40,413 nt of DNA, taken from positions 1-40,413 of the forward strand of contig JAGIAI010000046.1 of assembly GCA_017744935.1 (NCBI GenBank). The letters are read 5' to 3'. Shown here piece after piece: positions 8,277-17,106 of this stretch. Within the stretch, counting starts at the first letter, position 1. Each line of letters starts with the position of its first letter. The translations under genes were made by a program, and so were the position numbers. The notes under the pieces are model-generated. The model saw nothing but the letters and a program-made list of their open reading frames with translations. It was not told where the DNA came from and searched no databases. The DNA comes from Variovorax sp. (GTDB taxonomy: Bacteria; Pseudomonadota; Gammaproteobacteria; Burkholderiales; Burkholderiaceae_C).

Positions 8277-9150
8277 GGAATTCCACCGAGCGCGACCAGG
8301 CCAGCTTGGCGGCCGCCGCGTCGAAGCGTGGCGTGGTGTCGTTGTTGAAGCCGTGCTGCGTGCCGGGGTACTCGTAGGCGATGAACTTGACGTTCGCGGC
8401 CTTGAGCGCCGCTTCGTAGGCCGGCCAGGCAGCGTTGATGCGTTCGTCGATGGCGGCACGCTGGATCAGCAGCGGCGACTTGACCTTCTCGGCGTCAGCG
8501 GGAGGCGGGGTGTTGCCGTAGAACACCACAGCGGCATTCAGTTCGGGCAGTCGCGTGGAGAGCGTGTGGACCATGCCGCCGCCCCAACAGAAGCCGATCG
8601 CGCCGATCTTGCCGTTGGAATCGGGGCGTCCCTTCAGCCAATTGGCGGCAGCTACGAAGTCCTCTCGCGTGCGGGCCTGGTCGAGCTTGCCGAAGGCTTC
8701 TCGCGCCTTGTCCTCGTCACCGGGGTAGCCGCCGAGCGGGGTGAGCGCGTCGGGCGCGAAGGCCATGAAGCCGTCGAGTGCGAGCCGGCGCGCAATGTCC
8801 TCGATGTGCGGATTGAGTCCGCGGTTCTCGTGAATGACCAGCACCGCCGGAAGCTTTTTCGCGCCCGCGCTCGCGGGGCGGACCAGATAGCCGTTGACCG
8901 TGCCGCTGCCCCCCGTCGAGGGATAGGTCACGCGCTCGATCTTGAGCCTGGAATCGTTCGCCGCCACTTGCTGGCCCATCGCGAAATTGGGAGTCAGTGC
9001 AGCGAGCAGACCAGCGGCAGTCACGCCCGCCGTCGCGAACTTCTGGGCCTGTGCGAGGAAGCCCCGGCGGTCCAGGTCGCCATGCACGTAGGCGTCGAAA
9101 AGAATGAGCAGGTCCTGGTCGAAATCCTTGGCAGTGAGACGTGGTTGCAT
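8254..9150 (-). CDS. Dienelactone hydrolase family protein with hydrophobic N-terminus
   Basis: The 298-residue alpha/beta hydrolase has the dienelactone-hydrolase nucleophile Cys188 in GFCWGGG, an acid residue in IDERINAAWP and the catalytic His in TQHGFNND. An N-terminal extension of about 60 residues contains DRRGFLAQAQKF and a hydrophobic run (TAGVTAAGLLAALTPNF). This resembles a twin-arginine export signal that starts unusually late, so the protein may be exported or membrane-attached. ATG 9150 has AGGAG 7 bases upstream. The frame is open to 9249, but that part runs into cbpM. Substrates of this branch range from dienelactones to other small esters, and no aromatic-ring pathway gene adjoins it. 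Confidence 0.88.
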   Translation of the reverse strand: MQPRLTAKDFDQDLLILFDAYVHGDLDRRGFLAQAQKFATAGVTAAGLLAALTPNFAMGQQVAANDSRLKIERVTYPSTGGSGTVNGYLVRPASAGAKKLPAVLVIHENRGLNPHIEDIARRLALDGFMAFAPDALTPLGGYPGDEDKAREAFGKLDQARTREDFVAAANWLKGRPDSNGKIGAIGFCWGGGMVHTLSTRLPELNAAVVFYGNTPPPADAEKVKSPLLIQRAAIDERINAAWPAYEAALKAANVKFIAYEYPGTQHGFNNDTTPRFDAAAAKLAWSRSVEFLKAQLGA

Positions 9151-9190
9151 CGGAAGCTCCTGAAGTCGTGATGGGAACGGATGTGTCGGT

Positions 9191-9514
9191 TCAGATCTCG
9201 CGGCCGAGCCCCTGCGCGCGCAACACGGCCTTGAGCCGGCGTACCTCATGCTCGAGGTCGAGGATCAGCGCTGCAGCGTCGACCTGCACGCCGAAATCGC
9301 GTTCAAGGCGTCGGACTTCGAGTGCGCACTGCAGGTCGCCGCTGTAGAAGCGCCACTGCTCAGGTCGCTCTCCGGGTTCACGCGATTCGATGATGCCGAC
9401 CTCGACCAATTGAACCACCCAGTCGATCTCCGCACCGCAGGCATGGGCGAGCTCCGCGGCGGCGAGGGGATGCGATGCGCTGAGCGCGGTCGTCGTGACA
9501 GTCACGGTAGCCAT
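9191..9514 (-). CDS. cbpM: Chaperone modulator CbpM
   Basis: The 107-residue product is of the CbpM type, a small MerR-like helical protein that binds the J domain of CbpA and restrains its co-chaperone activity. Visible features are an N-terminal helix-turn-helix-like part (HPLAAAELAHACGAEIDWVVQLVEVGII), the RFYSGDLQCALEVRRLERDF segment, and a C-terminal heptad-like helix (LILDLEHEVRRLKAVL). It starts at ATG 9514, 5 bases after the cbpA stop. A TTG at 9523 would instead give a 4-base overlap, but GGAG is better spaced for the ATG. The pairing with cbpA supports the assignment. Confidence 0.85.
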   Translation of the reverse strand: MATVTVTTTALSASHPLAAAELAHACGAEIDWVVQLVEVGIIESREPGERPEQWRFYSGDLQCALEVRRLERDFGVQVDAAALILDLEHEVRRLKAVLRAQGLGREI

Positions 9515-9519
9515 GGTCG

Positions 9520-10479
9520 TCAAACTCCAAGATGGCGGCGGGGGTTGAAGGGCGCTGCCTGTGCCAACTGTTCGTAAGCCTTTCGCGCTGCATCGGAATC
9601 GGCCGGAGGCAGCGCAATCTCAAGCAACAGGTACAGGTTGCCCGGTGGCTTGCCCGGCAGGCCGCGTTCCTTGAGTCGCAGCTTGAGGCCGTTGCGCGCG
9701 TTCGGCGGAACCGTGACTTCGACGATGCCGCCGGTCGGCGTGGGCACCTGTACCTTCGCGCCGAGCGCACCCTCGGTCGGTGTGATCGGCAGTGTCATGT
9801 AGAGGTCGCGGTCCTCGATACGGTAGAGCTTGTGCGGCGCGATGCGTACTTCGAGGTAGAGGTCGCCCGGTGGCTCACCGCCATGGCCGGGCATGCCCTG
9901 GCCCGCGAGGCGGATGAACTGGCCGGGGTGTACGCCCGGCGGGATCTTCACGCTCAGCGTGCGTGTCTTCCATTGCGGAAGGCCCTTGTCGTCGATCTCT
10001 TGCGAGCGCAGCGTGATCTCTCGCTCGGCGCCCTGTAGAGCATCCTCCAGCGCGATCTCGATCGCTGCATGGTGGTCCTCGCCGCGCGCGCGATAGTTGT
10101 GCCGCTGAGCGCCGCGCCGCTCAGCCGCGCCGAACAGTGACGAGAAGAACTCGCTGAACTCGGCGTGATCGGCCGGTCCCGCATGCGGGCCACGGTGGAA
10201 CTCGAAGCCTTCGTCCCATCCGGGTGGTGGCTGGAATCCACCATCGGGACTGCCGCCGCGCGCGACGTGATCGGCGAGCTGGTCGTAGGCCGAGCGCTTT
10301 TCCTTGTCGCGCAGCACGTCGTTCGCTTCGTTGACCTCGCGCATGCGTGCATCGGCGTCGGGCTCCTTGCTGACGTCGGGGTGGTACTTGCGCGCGAGCT
10401 TGCGGTAAGCCTTGCGCACATCGTCCTCGGAGGCGCCGCGTTCGAGCCCGAGGATCTTGTAGTAGTCCTTGAAGTCCAT
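9520..10479 (-). CDS. cbpA: DnaJ-class co-chaperone CbpA
   Basis: The 319-residue cytoplasmic co-chaperone would stimulate DnaK and may bind curved DNA. The J domain occupies about residues 4-70, with the invariant HPD at 33-35. A Gly-rich linker follows, then the two beta-barrel client-binding domains. There is no CxxCxGxG zinc-finger region, which separates CbpA from DnaJ. The start MDFKDYYKILGL at 10479 is the usual CbpA start; the frame is open upstream to 10539, but those residues do not fit the family. cbpM follows immediately. No heat-shock promoter is evident, and the gene may be transcribed from the upstream phosphatase unit (gap 37 bases). Confidence 0.92.
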   Translation of the reverse strand: MDFKDYYKILGLERGASEDDVRKAYRKLARKYHPDVSKEPDADARMREVNEANDVLRDKEKRSAYDQLADHVARGGSPDGGFQPPPGWDEGFEFHRGPHAGPADHAEFSEFFSSLFGAAERRGAQRHNYRARGEDHHAAIEIALEDALQGAEREITLRSQEIDDKGLPQWKTRTLSVKIPPGVHPGQFIRLAGQGMPGHGGEPPGDLYLEVRIAPHKLYRIEDRDLYMTLPITPTEGALGAKVQVPTPTGGIVEVTVPPNARNGLKLRLKERGLPGKPPGNLYLLLEIALPPADSDAARKAYEQLAQAAPFNPRRHLGV

Positions 10480-10516
10480 GGCGATGGGTTCCAGAAGAAT
10501 GCGGCGAACGGCGTGT

Positions 10517-11131
10517 TCAGGCCAGTGCGGCTCCGCCATCCACCTGCTGCAGGAGGGGTTTCAGGCGCCATGTGGTGCCGCTGCGTTCGAATCGCAAGGG
10601 CTGCGCATTGCCGAGCACGCCGAGGTCCACCGGCACACCCAGCAGCGCCGCGAGCACGTAGAGCGTGCCGCCATGCGCAACGATGAGCACCGGCCCCGGA
10701 TGCGTCAGCGCATGCTCGAGCGCGGCGCGCGATCGCTCGATGAATTCGGGCAAGGTCTCGCCGTTCTCGGGCTCGCAGGCCCAGTCGATGTGGGCCGAAG
10801 ACGTACCGATGAGCGCGCCGAAGTTGCGCTCGCGCAGGCCCTCGACCACGCGTGGTGCGATGCCATGGGGCGCCGACACCGTCTGCGCAGTCGTCAATGC
10901 GCGCACCACGCCGCTGGTGAGAATGCTGCGCACCGGTTCCCGGGCAAGGATCGTGGCGGCGTTGTGCGCCTGCTGGACGCCGAGCTCGCTCAGGGGCTCA
11001 TCAGTGGCTTGGAAGATGCGGCGCGCGTTGCAGGCGGTCTGTCCGTGACGCAGGAAGTAGAAGTGGTCGCACGCGGGGGAGAGCGGCTGCGTGGCAGCCA
11101 GTTGGGCAAGGAGTTGGAGGCCTGTAGTCAT
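10517..11131 (-). CDS. Histidine phosphatase family protein (phosphoglycerate-mutase-like)
   Basis: The 204-residue product has the histidine phosphatase signature FLRHGQT (His29 as phospho-acceptor), the downstream LSELGVQQA segment, and the second catalytic His in LIVAHGGTLYVL. The substrate could be a phosphosugar, a cofactor intermediate or a phosphoprotein; the family is too broad to choose. The ATG at 11131 (MTTGLQLLAQLAA) is taken because the longer upstream frame runs through the preceding phospholipase D gene. It starts 19 bases after that gene's stop. No strong ribosome-binding sequence is seen, so translation may depend on the upstream gene. Confidence 0.85.
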   Translation of the reverse strand: MTTGLQLLAQLAATQPLSPACDHFYFLRHGQTACNARRIFQATDEPLSELGVQQAHNAATILAREPVRSILTSGVVRALTTAQTVSAPHGIAPRVVEGLRERNFGALIGTSSAHIDWACEPENGETLPEFIERSRAALEHALTHPGPVLIVAHGGTLYVLAALLGVPVDLGVLGNAQPLRFERSGTTWRLKPLLQQVDGGAALA

Positions 11132-11150
11132 CTGGGTCTTGGAGCGGAAA

Positions 11151-12728
11151 TCAGAGCAACCATTCGATCGGAAGCACTTCGAGGAAGTCGATCCACAGGC
11201 GCTTAATCGGGCCGGCACCGGGTTCGGTCGAATAGCTGGTCTCGCCCGTCGGCTCGACGTCGACCCATTCGAGTCCGCGTCCGTCGGCCTGTCGGCGCAC
11301 GAGGTAGGCGCGTGTGGGGATGGTGGTGTCGAACTGCTTCGACAGGATGCCGGCGAGGGCAGGGCTTTCGATGACCACGCCCATCTCGGTGTTGAGCTTG
11401 GCGGAGCGTGGGTCGAGGTTGTAGGAGCCGACGAAGATCCGCTCGCGATCCACCGCGAAGGTCTTCGCATGCAGGCTCGCGGCCGAACTGCCGCGGCTGC
11501 CGCTGCCCGGGAGCCCGCGCGACCTGTCTTCGTCCTTGTCCTTGTCGGGTGGCGGCACGGCCGAGCCCGGCTTCAGTTCATAGAGCACCGCGCCGCCCTT
11601 GAGCAACTCGTCGCGGTACTTGGAATAGCCTGCGTGCACCGGGCTTACGTCCGTCGCCGAGAGCGAGTTGGTCAGCACGCGCACCTTCACGCCGTTCTGC
11701 GCGAGTTCGACGAGCGACTTGGTGCCATTGGCGCCCGGCACGAAATAGGGCGACACCAGATCGAGCTCGCGCTTGGGTTGCCCCATGGCCTTGAGGAGCT
11801 GCGGCAGCATCTGGAGGTCGCTGCGGTCCATCGGTTGAAGCACCTTCGACGGGTCGTCGTGCAGCACGCGTGCGCTGGTCCACTCGAAGTCCACCTTTTC
11901 GCTCGCGAGCTGGGCCATCAGCGGCGTATTGCGAACGGCGTCCAGATACCGGACGGCTTCGGGGTTCTGGTGGACCTTGTCCCATCCTTCGCGCAACGTC
12001 GCGGCGCTGTCGGGCTTGGCGGGTGCGAGCACGGTCGCGGCAGGGTAGGCGGAGGCACTGTTCCAGAACAGGTCGAACTCGTTCGACACTTGCTGCACCA
12101 CCGGGCCGATGCCCAGCACGTCCAAGTCCTGGAAGCCCACTTCCATGTTGGCACCGTAATACTCGTCGCCGACATTGCGGCCGCCGACGATGGTCGCCAG
12201 GTTGTCGGCGGTGAAGGACTTGTTGTGCATGCGCCGGTTGACGCGGGAGAAATCCGAGACGAAGTCACCCGCGCGGAAGCCGCGATTCGCGAACGGGTTG
12301 AACAGGCGGATCTCGATGTTCGGATGCGCATCGAGCGCCGCGAGCGTGGGGTCGAGCCCGCCGGTGTTCGCGTCGTCGAGCAGCAGTCGCACGCGCACGC
12401 CGCGCTCGGCGGCATCCCAGATCGCCTGCCAGAGCAGCTGTCCGGTGGTGTCGTTGTGCCAGATGTAGTACTGCAGGTCGAGGCTGCGGTCCGCGAGCTT
12501 CGCGAGCACCACGCGCGCTGCGAAGGCGTCTTCCGCGAGGACCAGGGGATGGATGCCGGACTTGCCGGCGTGCGCCGACGTCAGCGGCCGGGTCGCCTTG
12601 CCGAGGCGCGTGTCGTCGGTGTTCGTGAGCGCGGTCGTCGGCGTTCGTTCGACGCGCGCCGGAAGACTTGCGCAGCCGGTCAGCAGCAGGCCGAGGATGA
12701 AGACAACGATTGCGCGTGAAGCGGTCAT
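11151..12728 (-). CDS. Phospholipase D family lipoprotein (cardiolipin synthase ClsC-like)
   Basis: The 525-residue protein begins with a lipoprotein signal (LLLTGC, Cys19). It carries two HKD motifs: H168-x-K170-x4-D175, with GGRN shortly after, and H420-x-K422-x4-D427, followed by FVGSYNLDPRS. Two HKD half-sites form one active centre in phospholipase D and cardiolipin synthases. The plan resembles ClsC, which joins phosphatidylglycerol with phosphatidylethanolamine to make cardiolipin. Between the motifs is a charged, probably flexible insert (PPPDKDKDEDRSR, about 393-405). The neighbouring phosphatidylserine synthase gene, 58 bases upstream, supports a role in phospholipids. ATG 12728 is used; a GTG at 12734 would add two residues. 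A periplasm-facing phospholipase is an alternative. Confidence 0.87.
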   Translation of the reverse strand: MTASRAIVVFILGLLLTGCASLPARVERTPTTALTNTDDTRLGKATRPLTSAHAGKSGIHPLVLAEDAFAARVVLAKLADRSLDLQYYIWHNDTTGQLLWQAIWDAAERGVRVRLLLDDANTGGLDPTLAALDAHPNIEIRLFNPFANRGFRAGDFVSDFSRVNRRMHNKSFTADNLATIVGGRNVGDEYYGANMEVGFQDLDVLGIGPVVQQVSNEFDLFWNSASAYPAATVLAPAKPDSAATLREGWDKVHQNPEAVRYLDAVRNTPLMAQLASEKVDFEWTSARVLHDDPSKVLQPMDRSDLQMLPQLLKAMGQPKRELDLVSPYFVPGANGTKSLVELAQNGVKVRVLTNSLSATDVSPVHAGYSKYRDELLKGGAVLYELKPGSAVPPPDKDKDEDRSRGLPGSGSRGSSAASLHAKTFAVDRERIFVGSYNLDPRSAKLNTEMGVVIESPALAGILSKQFDTTIPTRAYLVRRQADGRGLEWVDVEPTGETSYSTEPGAGPIKRLWIDFLEVLPIEWLL

Positions 12729-12786
12729 GGTCACGATGCCGGCAATGACGATGCGGGCATTCTAGGGACCTGATGCCGCGGCACGA

Positions 12787-13431
12787 TTACAGCTTGGGGA
12801 TGCGCAGGGTCTTGCTGATCATCAACGTGCCCGAGAGCGCGAACAGCAGAGCCAATGGGTGAAGCACCCATGGGCCTAGCGTCCATGCGCCACCCCAGAT
12901 CTGACCGCCAATGCGCCCCTGCCATGCCGCAAGCGCGAGGATGCCCACGAGCACCACGCTGGTCGGGATGGGCGTGCCCTCGAAGTACTTGACCTTGGCC
13001 GCACCTTCCGAGAGTGCCTCGGCCGTGACGTTGTAGCGCGCGAGCCGGCTCACGCCGCAGCAGACGAAGTAGATCAGGATCACGCAATCCCAACCGCCGT
13101 TGAGGCCCGCTGCAAAGGCGAGCGAAGCGGGCAGCACGCCGAAGGAGATGACGTCCGCCAGCGAATCGAGCTCCCGCCCGAGCGCCGAATGCGTCTGCCG
13201 CCAGCGCGCGATGCGGCCGTCGAAGACGTCGAAGACGAACGCCGCCGGCGCGAGCGCTGCGGCCCAGAGGAAGTGCGCGACCGACTGGCTTGCGATGAAG
13301 GCCATCGCAAGAAAGATGGCACCGACGCCACAAGCCGCGTTCGCAAGGGTGAAGAAGTCCGCGAGATGGAAGCCGCGGATCATCGAGAAGTGCTTCGGGG
13401 CTGGGCGCGTGCCGGAGGCTGTGTTGGGCAT
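12787..13431 (-). CDS. pssA: CDP-alcohol phosphatidyltransferase, probable phosphatidylserine synthase
   Basis: The 214-residue integral membrane enzyme would join CDP-diacylglycerol to serine, the committed step toward phosphatidylethanolamine. The catalytic signature DG-x2-AR-x8-G-x3-D-x3-D is complete, running from Asp71-Gly72 through Asp89 and Asp93. Six hydrophobic segments surround it. The early FTLANAACG motif is characteristic of the PssA branch, as opposed to phosphatidylglycerophosphate synthase. A second CDP-alcohol transferase function cannot be excluded. The usual bacterial neighbour psd is absent; the next gene instead encodes a cardiolipin synthase-like lipoprotein. Confidence 0.85.
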   Translation of the reverse strand: MPNTASGTRPAPKHFSMIRGFHLADFFTLANAACGVGAIFLAMAFIASQSVAHFLWAAALAPAAFVFDVFDGRIARWRQTHSALGRELDSLADVISFGVLPASLAFAAGLNGGWDCVILIYFVCCGVSRLARYNVTAEALSEGAAKVKYFEGTPIPTSVVLVGILALAAWQGRIGGQIWGGAWTLGPWVLHPLALLFALSGTLMISKTLRIPKL

Positions 13432-13495
13432 GGGCTGTTCCTTGATCGGACCTGCGGGACACCTTAGCGCAAGTCGAGGCGGCCGGGTGTAGTTG

Positions 13496-14254
13496 CTACG
13501 CCGACGCCGCCGTCCGTTCCTCGACGATGCGTGCGAAGCGCTGAAGCAGCCCGGAGGCCGCCGGCGTGGGCTTCACGTGTGCTTCGACCGCACCGGGATC
13601 CGCACCCCCGGCCCGGATGGGATCGGCGAGATGCTCGACGTAGCCGCGCATGATCTCGTCGTCGAATTCGGGGTGGAACTGCAATCCCCAGGCGCTGTCG
13701 CCGATGCGGAAGGCCTGCGTCGATTCGAAGTCATTGCCCGCGAGGCGTACGGCATCCTTCGGCAGGCGCAGGGCGCTCTGCCGGTGCACCACGTGCGCGT
13801 TGAAGCGTGGAGGCAGTCCACTGGTGAGCGGATCGTCCGCCGCCTCGGGCTTGAGTTCGACTTGTACCGTGCCTATCTCCATGCCCACAGGATGGTCGCC
13901 GGCCTCGCCGCCGAGGGCATCGGCCAGAAGCTGATGGCCGAAGCAGATGCCGAGCACCGGCGTGTGGTGGGCGACGAGCTGCCTGAGCCATTTGCCGGTG
14001 CTTTCGCTCCAGGGTTCGCGGTGCGACACCATCGCATGCGATCCGGTGACGATGGCACCCGAGAGTGTGGCGGGGTCAGGCAGGGTGTCGCCGCGACGCG
14101 GATCGAGCACCACCACGGGCAGTGACGTGTCGCCGAGTCCGGCGGCGATCCAGTGTTCGAAATCGCCGCGGCGCTCGCGCAGCGGCTCGAAGGTCTCGCC
14201 GACCTTGATGATCGCGAGGGGACGGGGTTCGATGTCTTCCATGCCTCGAATCAT
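13496..14254 (-). CDS. Class I glutamine amidotransferase-like protein
   Basis: The 252-residue protein has the full class I amidotransferase triad: Cys104 in GICFGHQLL, and His194 and Glu196 in QFHPEFDDE. It is a stand-alone domain of the GMP synthase (glutamine-hydrolysing)-like type, with no synthetase domain attached. Proteins of this plan hydrolyse glutamine or gamma-glutamyl compounds. The start at 14254 overlaps the stop of the DUF3482 GTPase gene as ATGA, so translation is coupled. ATG 14242 is the only other reasonable start. Its acceptor substrate is unknown. Confidence 0.87.
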   Translation of the reverse strand: MIRGMEDIEPRPLAIIKVGETFEPLRERRGDFEHWIAAGLGDTSLPVVVLDPRRGDTLPDPATLSGAIVTGSHAMVSHREPWSESTGKWLRQLVAHHTPVLGICFGHQLLADALGGEAGDHPVGMEIGTVQVELKPEAADDPLTSGLPPRFNAHVVHRQSALRLPKDAVRLAGNDFESTQAFRIGDSAWGLQFHPEFDDEIMRGYVEHLADPIRAGGADPGAVEAHVKPTPAASGLLQRFARIVEERTAASA

Positions 14255-15657
14255 GCCGGAATCAGCGCGATGGCCTCTTGCAGGCGTCGGGCCGCATGCG
14301 AAACGAGCTCTTGTCGCTGCGGCGCCTCACGCCAGCGCAAGCGCGTGCCGGATTCCCAATCCGGATGGCTGCGCGCCGGCTGCGCAGCGCGTACCACGTC
14401 GGCCAGTGCATGGTGGTCGATGCCGTCGAGCCCATCGGCGCCGATCCGCTCCACCGCCGCATGCCCGCGGTATTCGAGCGCGCGAAGCAGGCGCAACTGC
14501 CAGCCCATGAGCACGAACAGCACCCGGTCTTCCACGGTGAGCTCATGCACATCGCGCAGCTTGTTCGCGAGCTTGCGTCCGAGTGGTCCCAGCCCTTGCG
14601 ACATCGCGCCGCCGATCGCTCCGCCCAGCGCAGCGCCGGTGCCGAGCGAAAGTCCGGCCAGCGCGAGATCAGCCACCACGCCCACCGCCGCGCCCACGGC
14701 CACGCCTTTGCCGAGAAGGATGCTCGCGTCCTTGAGCGCCTCGGGGTGGAAGAAGTCCATGGTCCAGCGGCCCTCGATCGCGGGCAGCGGCGCTTCGTCC
14801 GCATCGCCTTCGCGGAAGCCATAGAGCGTCAACAGGTCGTCGGCGCAGCGCTGCGCCTTGTCGAAGAGCGACTTCTGCAATTCGGAGATCAGGCGATGGC
14901 GTCCCGGGTCGTCGGCAAATTCGGTAGCCGTCGCGTTGCGGCGCATTGCGGTGGCATCGACGAGCAGTTCGGCGATGCGTTGGCACGCGGCCTGCCTGCG
15001 CTGCGCGAATTCGGCTTCGAGAGACGCAGCTACCTTGTCGAGTTCGCTCCGACGGTCGCGCAGCAGCGTGGACAGGTCGCGGTACAACTCGCGCTCCGCG
15101 CCGACGAATGGTGCGGCCGCATCGAAGCGCACCACCACGTGCAGGCCGTAGGCGGACAGCAGTTCCCTCCATGCGGTTTCGCGGTGCGCGGCACTGTGCA
15201 GGAAGTTCAGCACCGGCAGAACCGGCCGTGCGCAGGCGTTGAGCAGTTCGATTTCCGCGCGGAACTTGGGCAGCACCGCCTCGCGCGCATCGATGACGAG
15301 AAACGCGGCATCGACGTCGAGCATCGCGCGAAGCACCTTCGCCTCCTGCTCGAACATGCCATGCGCTTCAGGGCTCTGCAGAAAGCGGCGGATGCGATCC
15401 GGCGGCGTCAGGCTCTTGTCGAAGACTTCGAGATGCTCGCGCAATGCAACGGCGTCTTCGAGGCCCGGCGTGTCGAAGAAGCGCACGGCCGGCTTGCCTC
15501 CGACATCGAGATCGGCCGATTCGACGTGTCGCGTGGTGCCGGGCTGTTCCGACACCTCGCCAAAGTTCACCCGCCGCGTGAGGGTGCGCAGCAGCGAGGT
15601 CTTGCCGGCGTTGGTGTGGCCGACCACGGCGATGCGGATGGGCTGGGGAGTCGTCAT
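14251..15657 (-). CDS. DUF3482-type GTPase with glycine-zipper membrane segment
   Basis: The 468-residue protein starts with a TrmE/Era-like GTPase domain: P-loop GHTNAGKTS (about residues 13-21), a PGTTRH switch I segment (about 39-44) and G3 DTPGLED (62-68). At the expected G4 position I see NFLHS rather than NKxD, so guanine specificity may be altered. The second half contains a long run of small residues (AVGAAVGVVADLALAG and ALGGAIGGAM), which looks like a membrane-inserting glycine zipper. Genes of this type are usually paired with a DUF2868 membrane protein, as here: the two overlap by ATGA (15654-15657). The 3' end overlaps the amidotransferase start in the same way. Function is unknown; remodelling or signalling at the inner membrane is an inference. 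Confidence 0.85.
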   Translation of the reverse strand: MTTPQPIRIAVVGHTNAGKTSLLRTLTRRVNFGEVSEQPGTTRHVESADLDVGGKPAVRFFDTPGLEDAVALREHLEVFDKSLTPPDRIRRFLQSPEAHGMFEQEAKVLRAMLDVDAAFLVIDAREAVLPKFRAEIELLNACARPVLPVLNFLHSAAHRETAWRELLSAYGLHVVVRFDAAAPFVGAERELYRDLSTLLRDRRSELDKVAASLEAEFAQRRQAACQRIAELLVDATAMRRNATATEFADDPGRHRLISELQKSLFDKAQRCADDLLTLYGFREGDADEAPLPAIEGRWTMDFFHPEALKDASILLGKGVAVGAAVGVVADLALAGLSLGTGAALGGAIGGAMSQGLGPLGRKLANKLRDVHELTVEDRVLFVLMGWQLRLLRALEYRGHAAVERIGADGLDGIDHHALADVVRAAQPARSHPDWESGTRLRWREAPQRQELVSHAARRLQEAIALIPA

Positions 15658-17018
15658 GTCCAGTCGTGGAGCATAGGCTGCAGCGCGTCGGCGGCGCGGA
15701 TGCCGTCGAGACCGGAATCGGCCAGCCAGGTGTGCCAGCGTTGACGCGCCTCGTCATCCGCCGTGCCGATGAGCCAGAGACGGCATTCGCCGCAGAGCGC
15801 CAGCACTTCCCGCAGGAATCGCTCGGTGCCGCGATCGGGGCTGGACCCGGCATGGCAGCCGACGAGCACCCGCCGTGGGCGCAATTGCGCCAGCGTGTCG
15901 AGCACCTGGCGTCGCGCCGTGGCACTGCCATCGATACGCATCGCGCGGGCGCCGCGCATGTCGAGTGCCGCGGGCGGCCAGGGCAGTTCGTCGGGCAGTT
16001 CGAAGCCGACGGCCATCAGCGTGTCGGTGGTGTCACCTTGCGGCAGATGCTGCGGCGCGAGATGCGGCGCCTGGCCCGGATCAGCGTCGACGATGCGCGG
16101 CGGCGCGAGCGCGTCGAAGCGCGCGATGAGCTTGCGGTAGTAGGGCAACGAAAGATCGGGCGACAGTGCCTTTCTACGCATGCGCCAGACGGCGGTGCAC
16201 AGCAGCGCGAAGGCGGCGCGTGGAATCAGGCCGTAGACCACGATGCAGCCGGTGAGCCACAGGGCCCAGTCGCGCTGGCTCGACGCGGCAGCCGTCGGCG
16301 AAAGCACCGCCTGCGCATCGGGTATCGGAAAACCCAGTCGCGCTGGCATGTAGCCCAGCCTCTCTACCGCATGCACGAAGAAGGACGGGTCAAGGATCGT
16401 GGTTTCCCAGTTCAGCGTGTAGTTGCGAAACGCCAGCGCGAAGAGCATGGCCGCGATCACCACCGCGAAGGAGAACGCCCAGATGGCGTGGCTCACGAAT
16501 CCCAGTGCCCATGGGAGCAGGCGAGCCTGTCCGAGCAGCCGCGTGGTGGCGCGAAGAAGAACCGGCGCCTGCCCCCTCTGGCCCCCTGCGACCCGCGCGG
16601 TCAGCGCCATCCAGATCCAGCCGAAGGAAGCGTTGAAGGAGCCGAGCGGCACCAGAAGCCCGAACAGCCACAGCAGCAGCGTGAAGAGGTGCAGGCCCAG
16701 CAGGCTTGCGAGTGCGACGACGACGTTGATCCGCCGCTCGCTGCCGCCGAGGACGTTGCCCGCGAGCGAGAGGCAGGCGATCACGATGACCGCCACGAGC
16801 GCGATCAGCACCCAGGGAGCCCACGCGCGTGCGCGTGCGAGTTCGGCGGTGAGTCCGGTTCGGTCGGCGAGGATGCGCGCTCGGCTGGCGATCCGGTGCG
16901 AAGCGCCGGCGGCGGCCGCCTCGCGCACGGCTTGCGAATCCTCGAGCGGACCGGTCTCTTCGATCAATCGCACCGCTTCGGTGAGCGTTGCGTCCTGGAA
17001 CGAAGAGGGTTGCGCCAC
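15654..17018 (-). CDS. DUF2868 inner-membrane protein
   Basis: The 454-residue protein has a soluble N-terminus (about 60 residues) and then about four membrane helices: LIALVAVIVIACLSLAG, VVVALASLLGLHLFTLLLW, LGFVSHAIWAFSFAVVIAAM and WLTGCIVVYGLIPRAAFALL. The soluble C-terminal domain has alternating strands and helices (RRVLVGCHAGSSPDRG and ECRLWLIGTADDE). This is the DUF2868 plan. The gene overlaps the DUF3482 GTPase gene by 4 bases, so the two products are probably made in fixed ratio and act together. No enzymatic motif is apparent. It is the first gene of the minus-strand run that continues to the amidotransferase and phospholipid genes. Confidence 0.83.
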   Translation of the reverse strand: MAQPSSFQDATLTEAVRLIEETGPLEDSQAVREAAAAGASHRIASRARILADRTGLTAELARARAWAPWVLIALVAVIVIACLSLAGNVLGGSERRINVVVALASLLGLHLFTLLLWLFGLLVPLGSFNASFGWIWMALTARVAGGQRGQAPVLLRATTRLLGQARLLPWALGFVSHAIWAFSFAVVIAAMLFALAFRNYTLNWETTILDPSFFVHAVERLGYMPARLGFPIPDAQAVLSPTAAASSQRDWALWLTGCIVVYGLIPRAAFALLCTAVWRMRRKALSPDLSLPYYRKLIARFDALAPPRIVDADPGQAPHLAPQHLPQGDTTDTLMAVGFELPDELPWPPAALDMRGARAMRIDGSATARRQVLDTLAQLRPRRVLVGCHAGSSPDRGTERFLREVLALCGECRLWLIGTADDEARQRWHTWLADSGLDGIRAADALQPMLHDWT

Positions 17019-17106
17019 GGGTTTCGACAGCTTTCTTGTTTCACGGCTCGGGGCACTCCGGCGCGCCGGAGAGGAGCGGGAAATTATGCCCGTGGCGCAC
17101 AGGCAA

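Noticed and set aside
6774..8459. 561-codon minus-strand frame opposite tctA
   Set aside because: Its product is dominated by His, Arg, Asp and Glu, the typical signature of an antisense shadow of a membrane protein gene.
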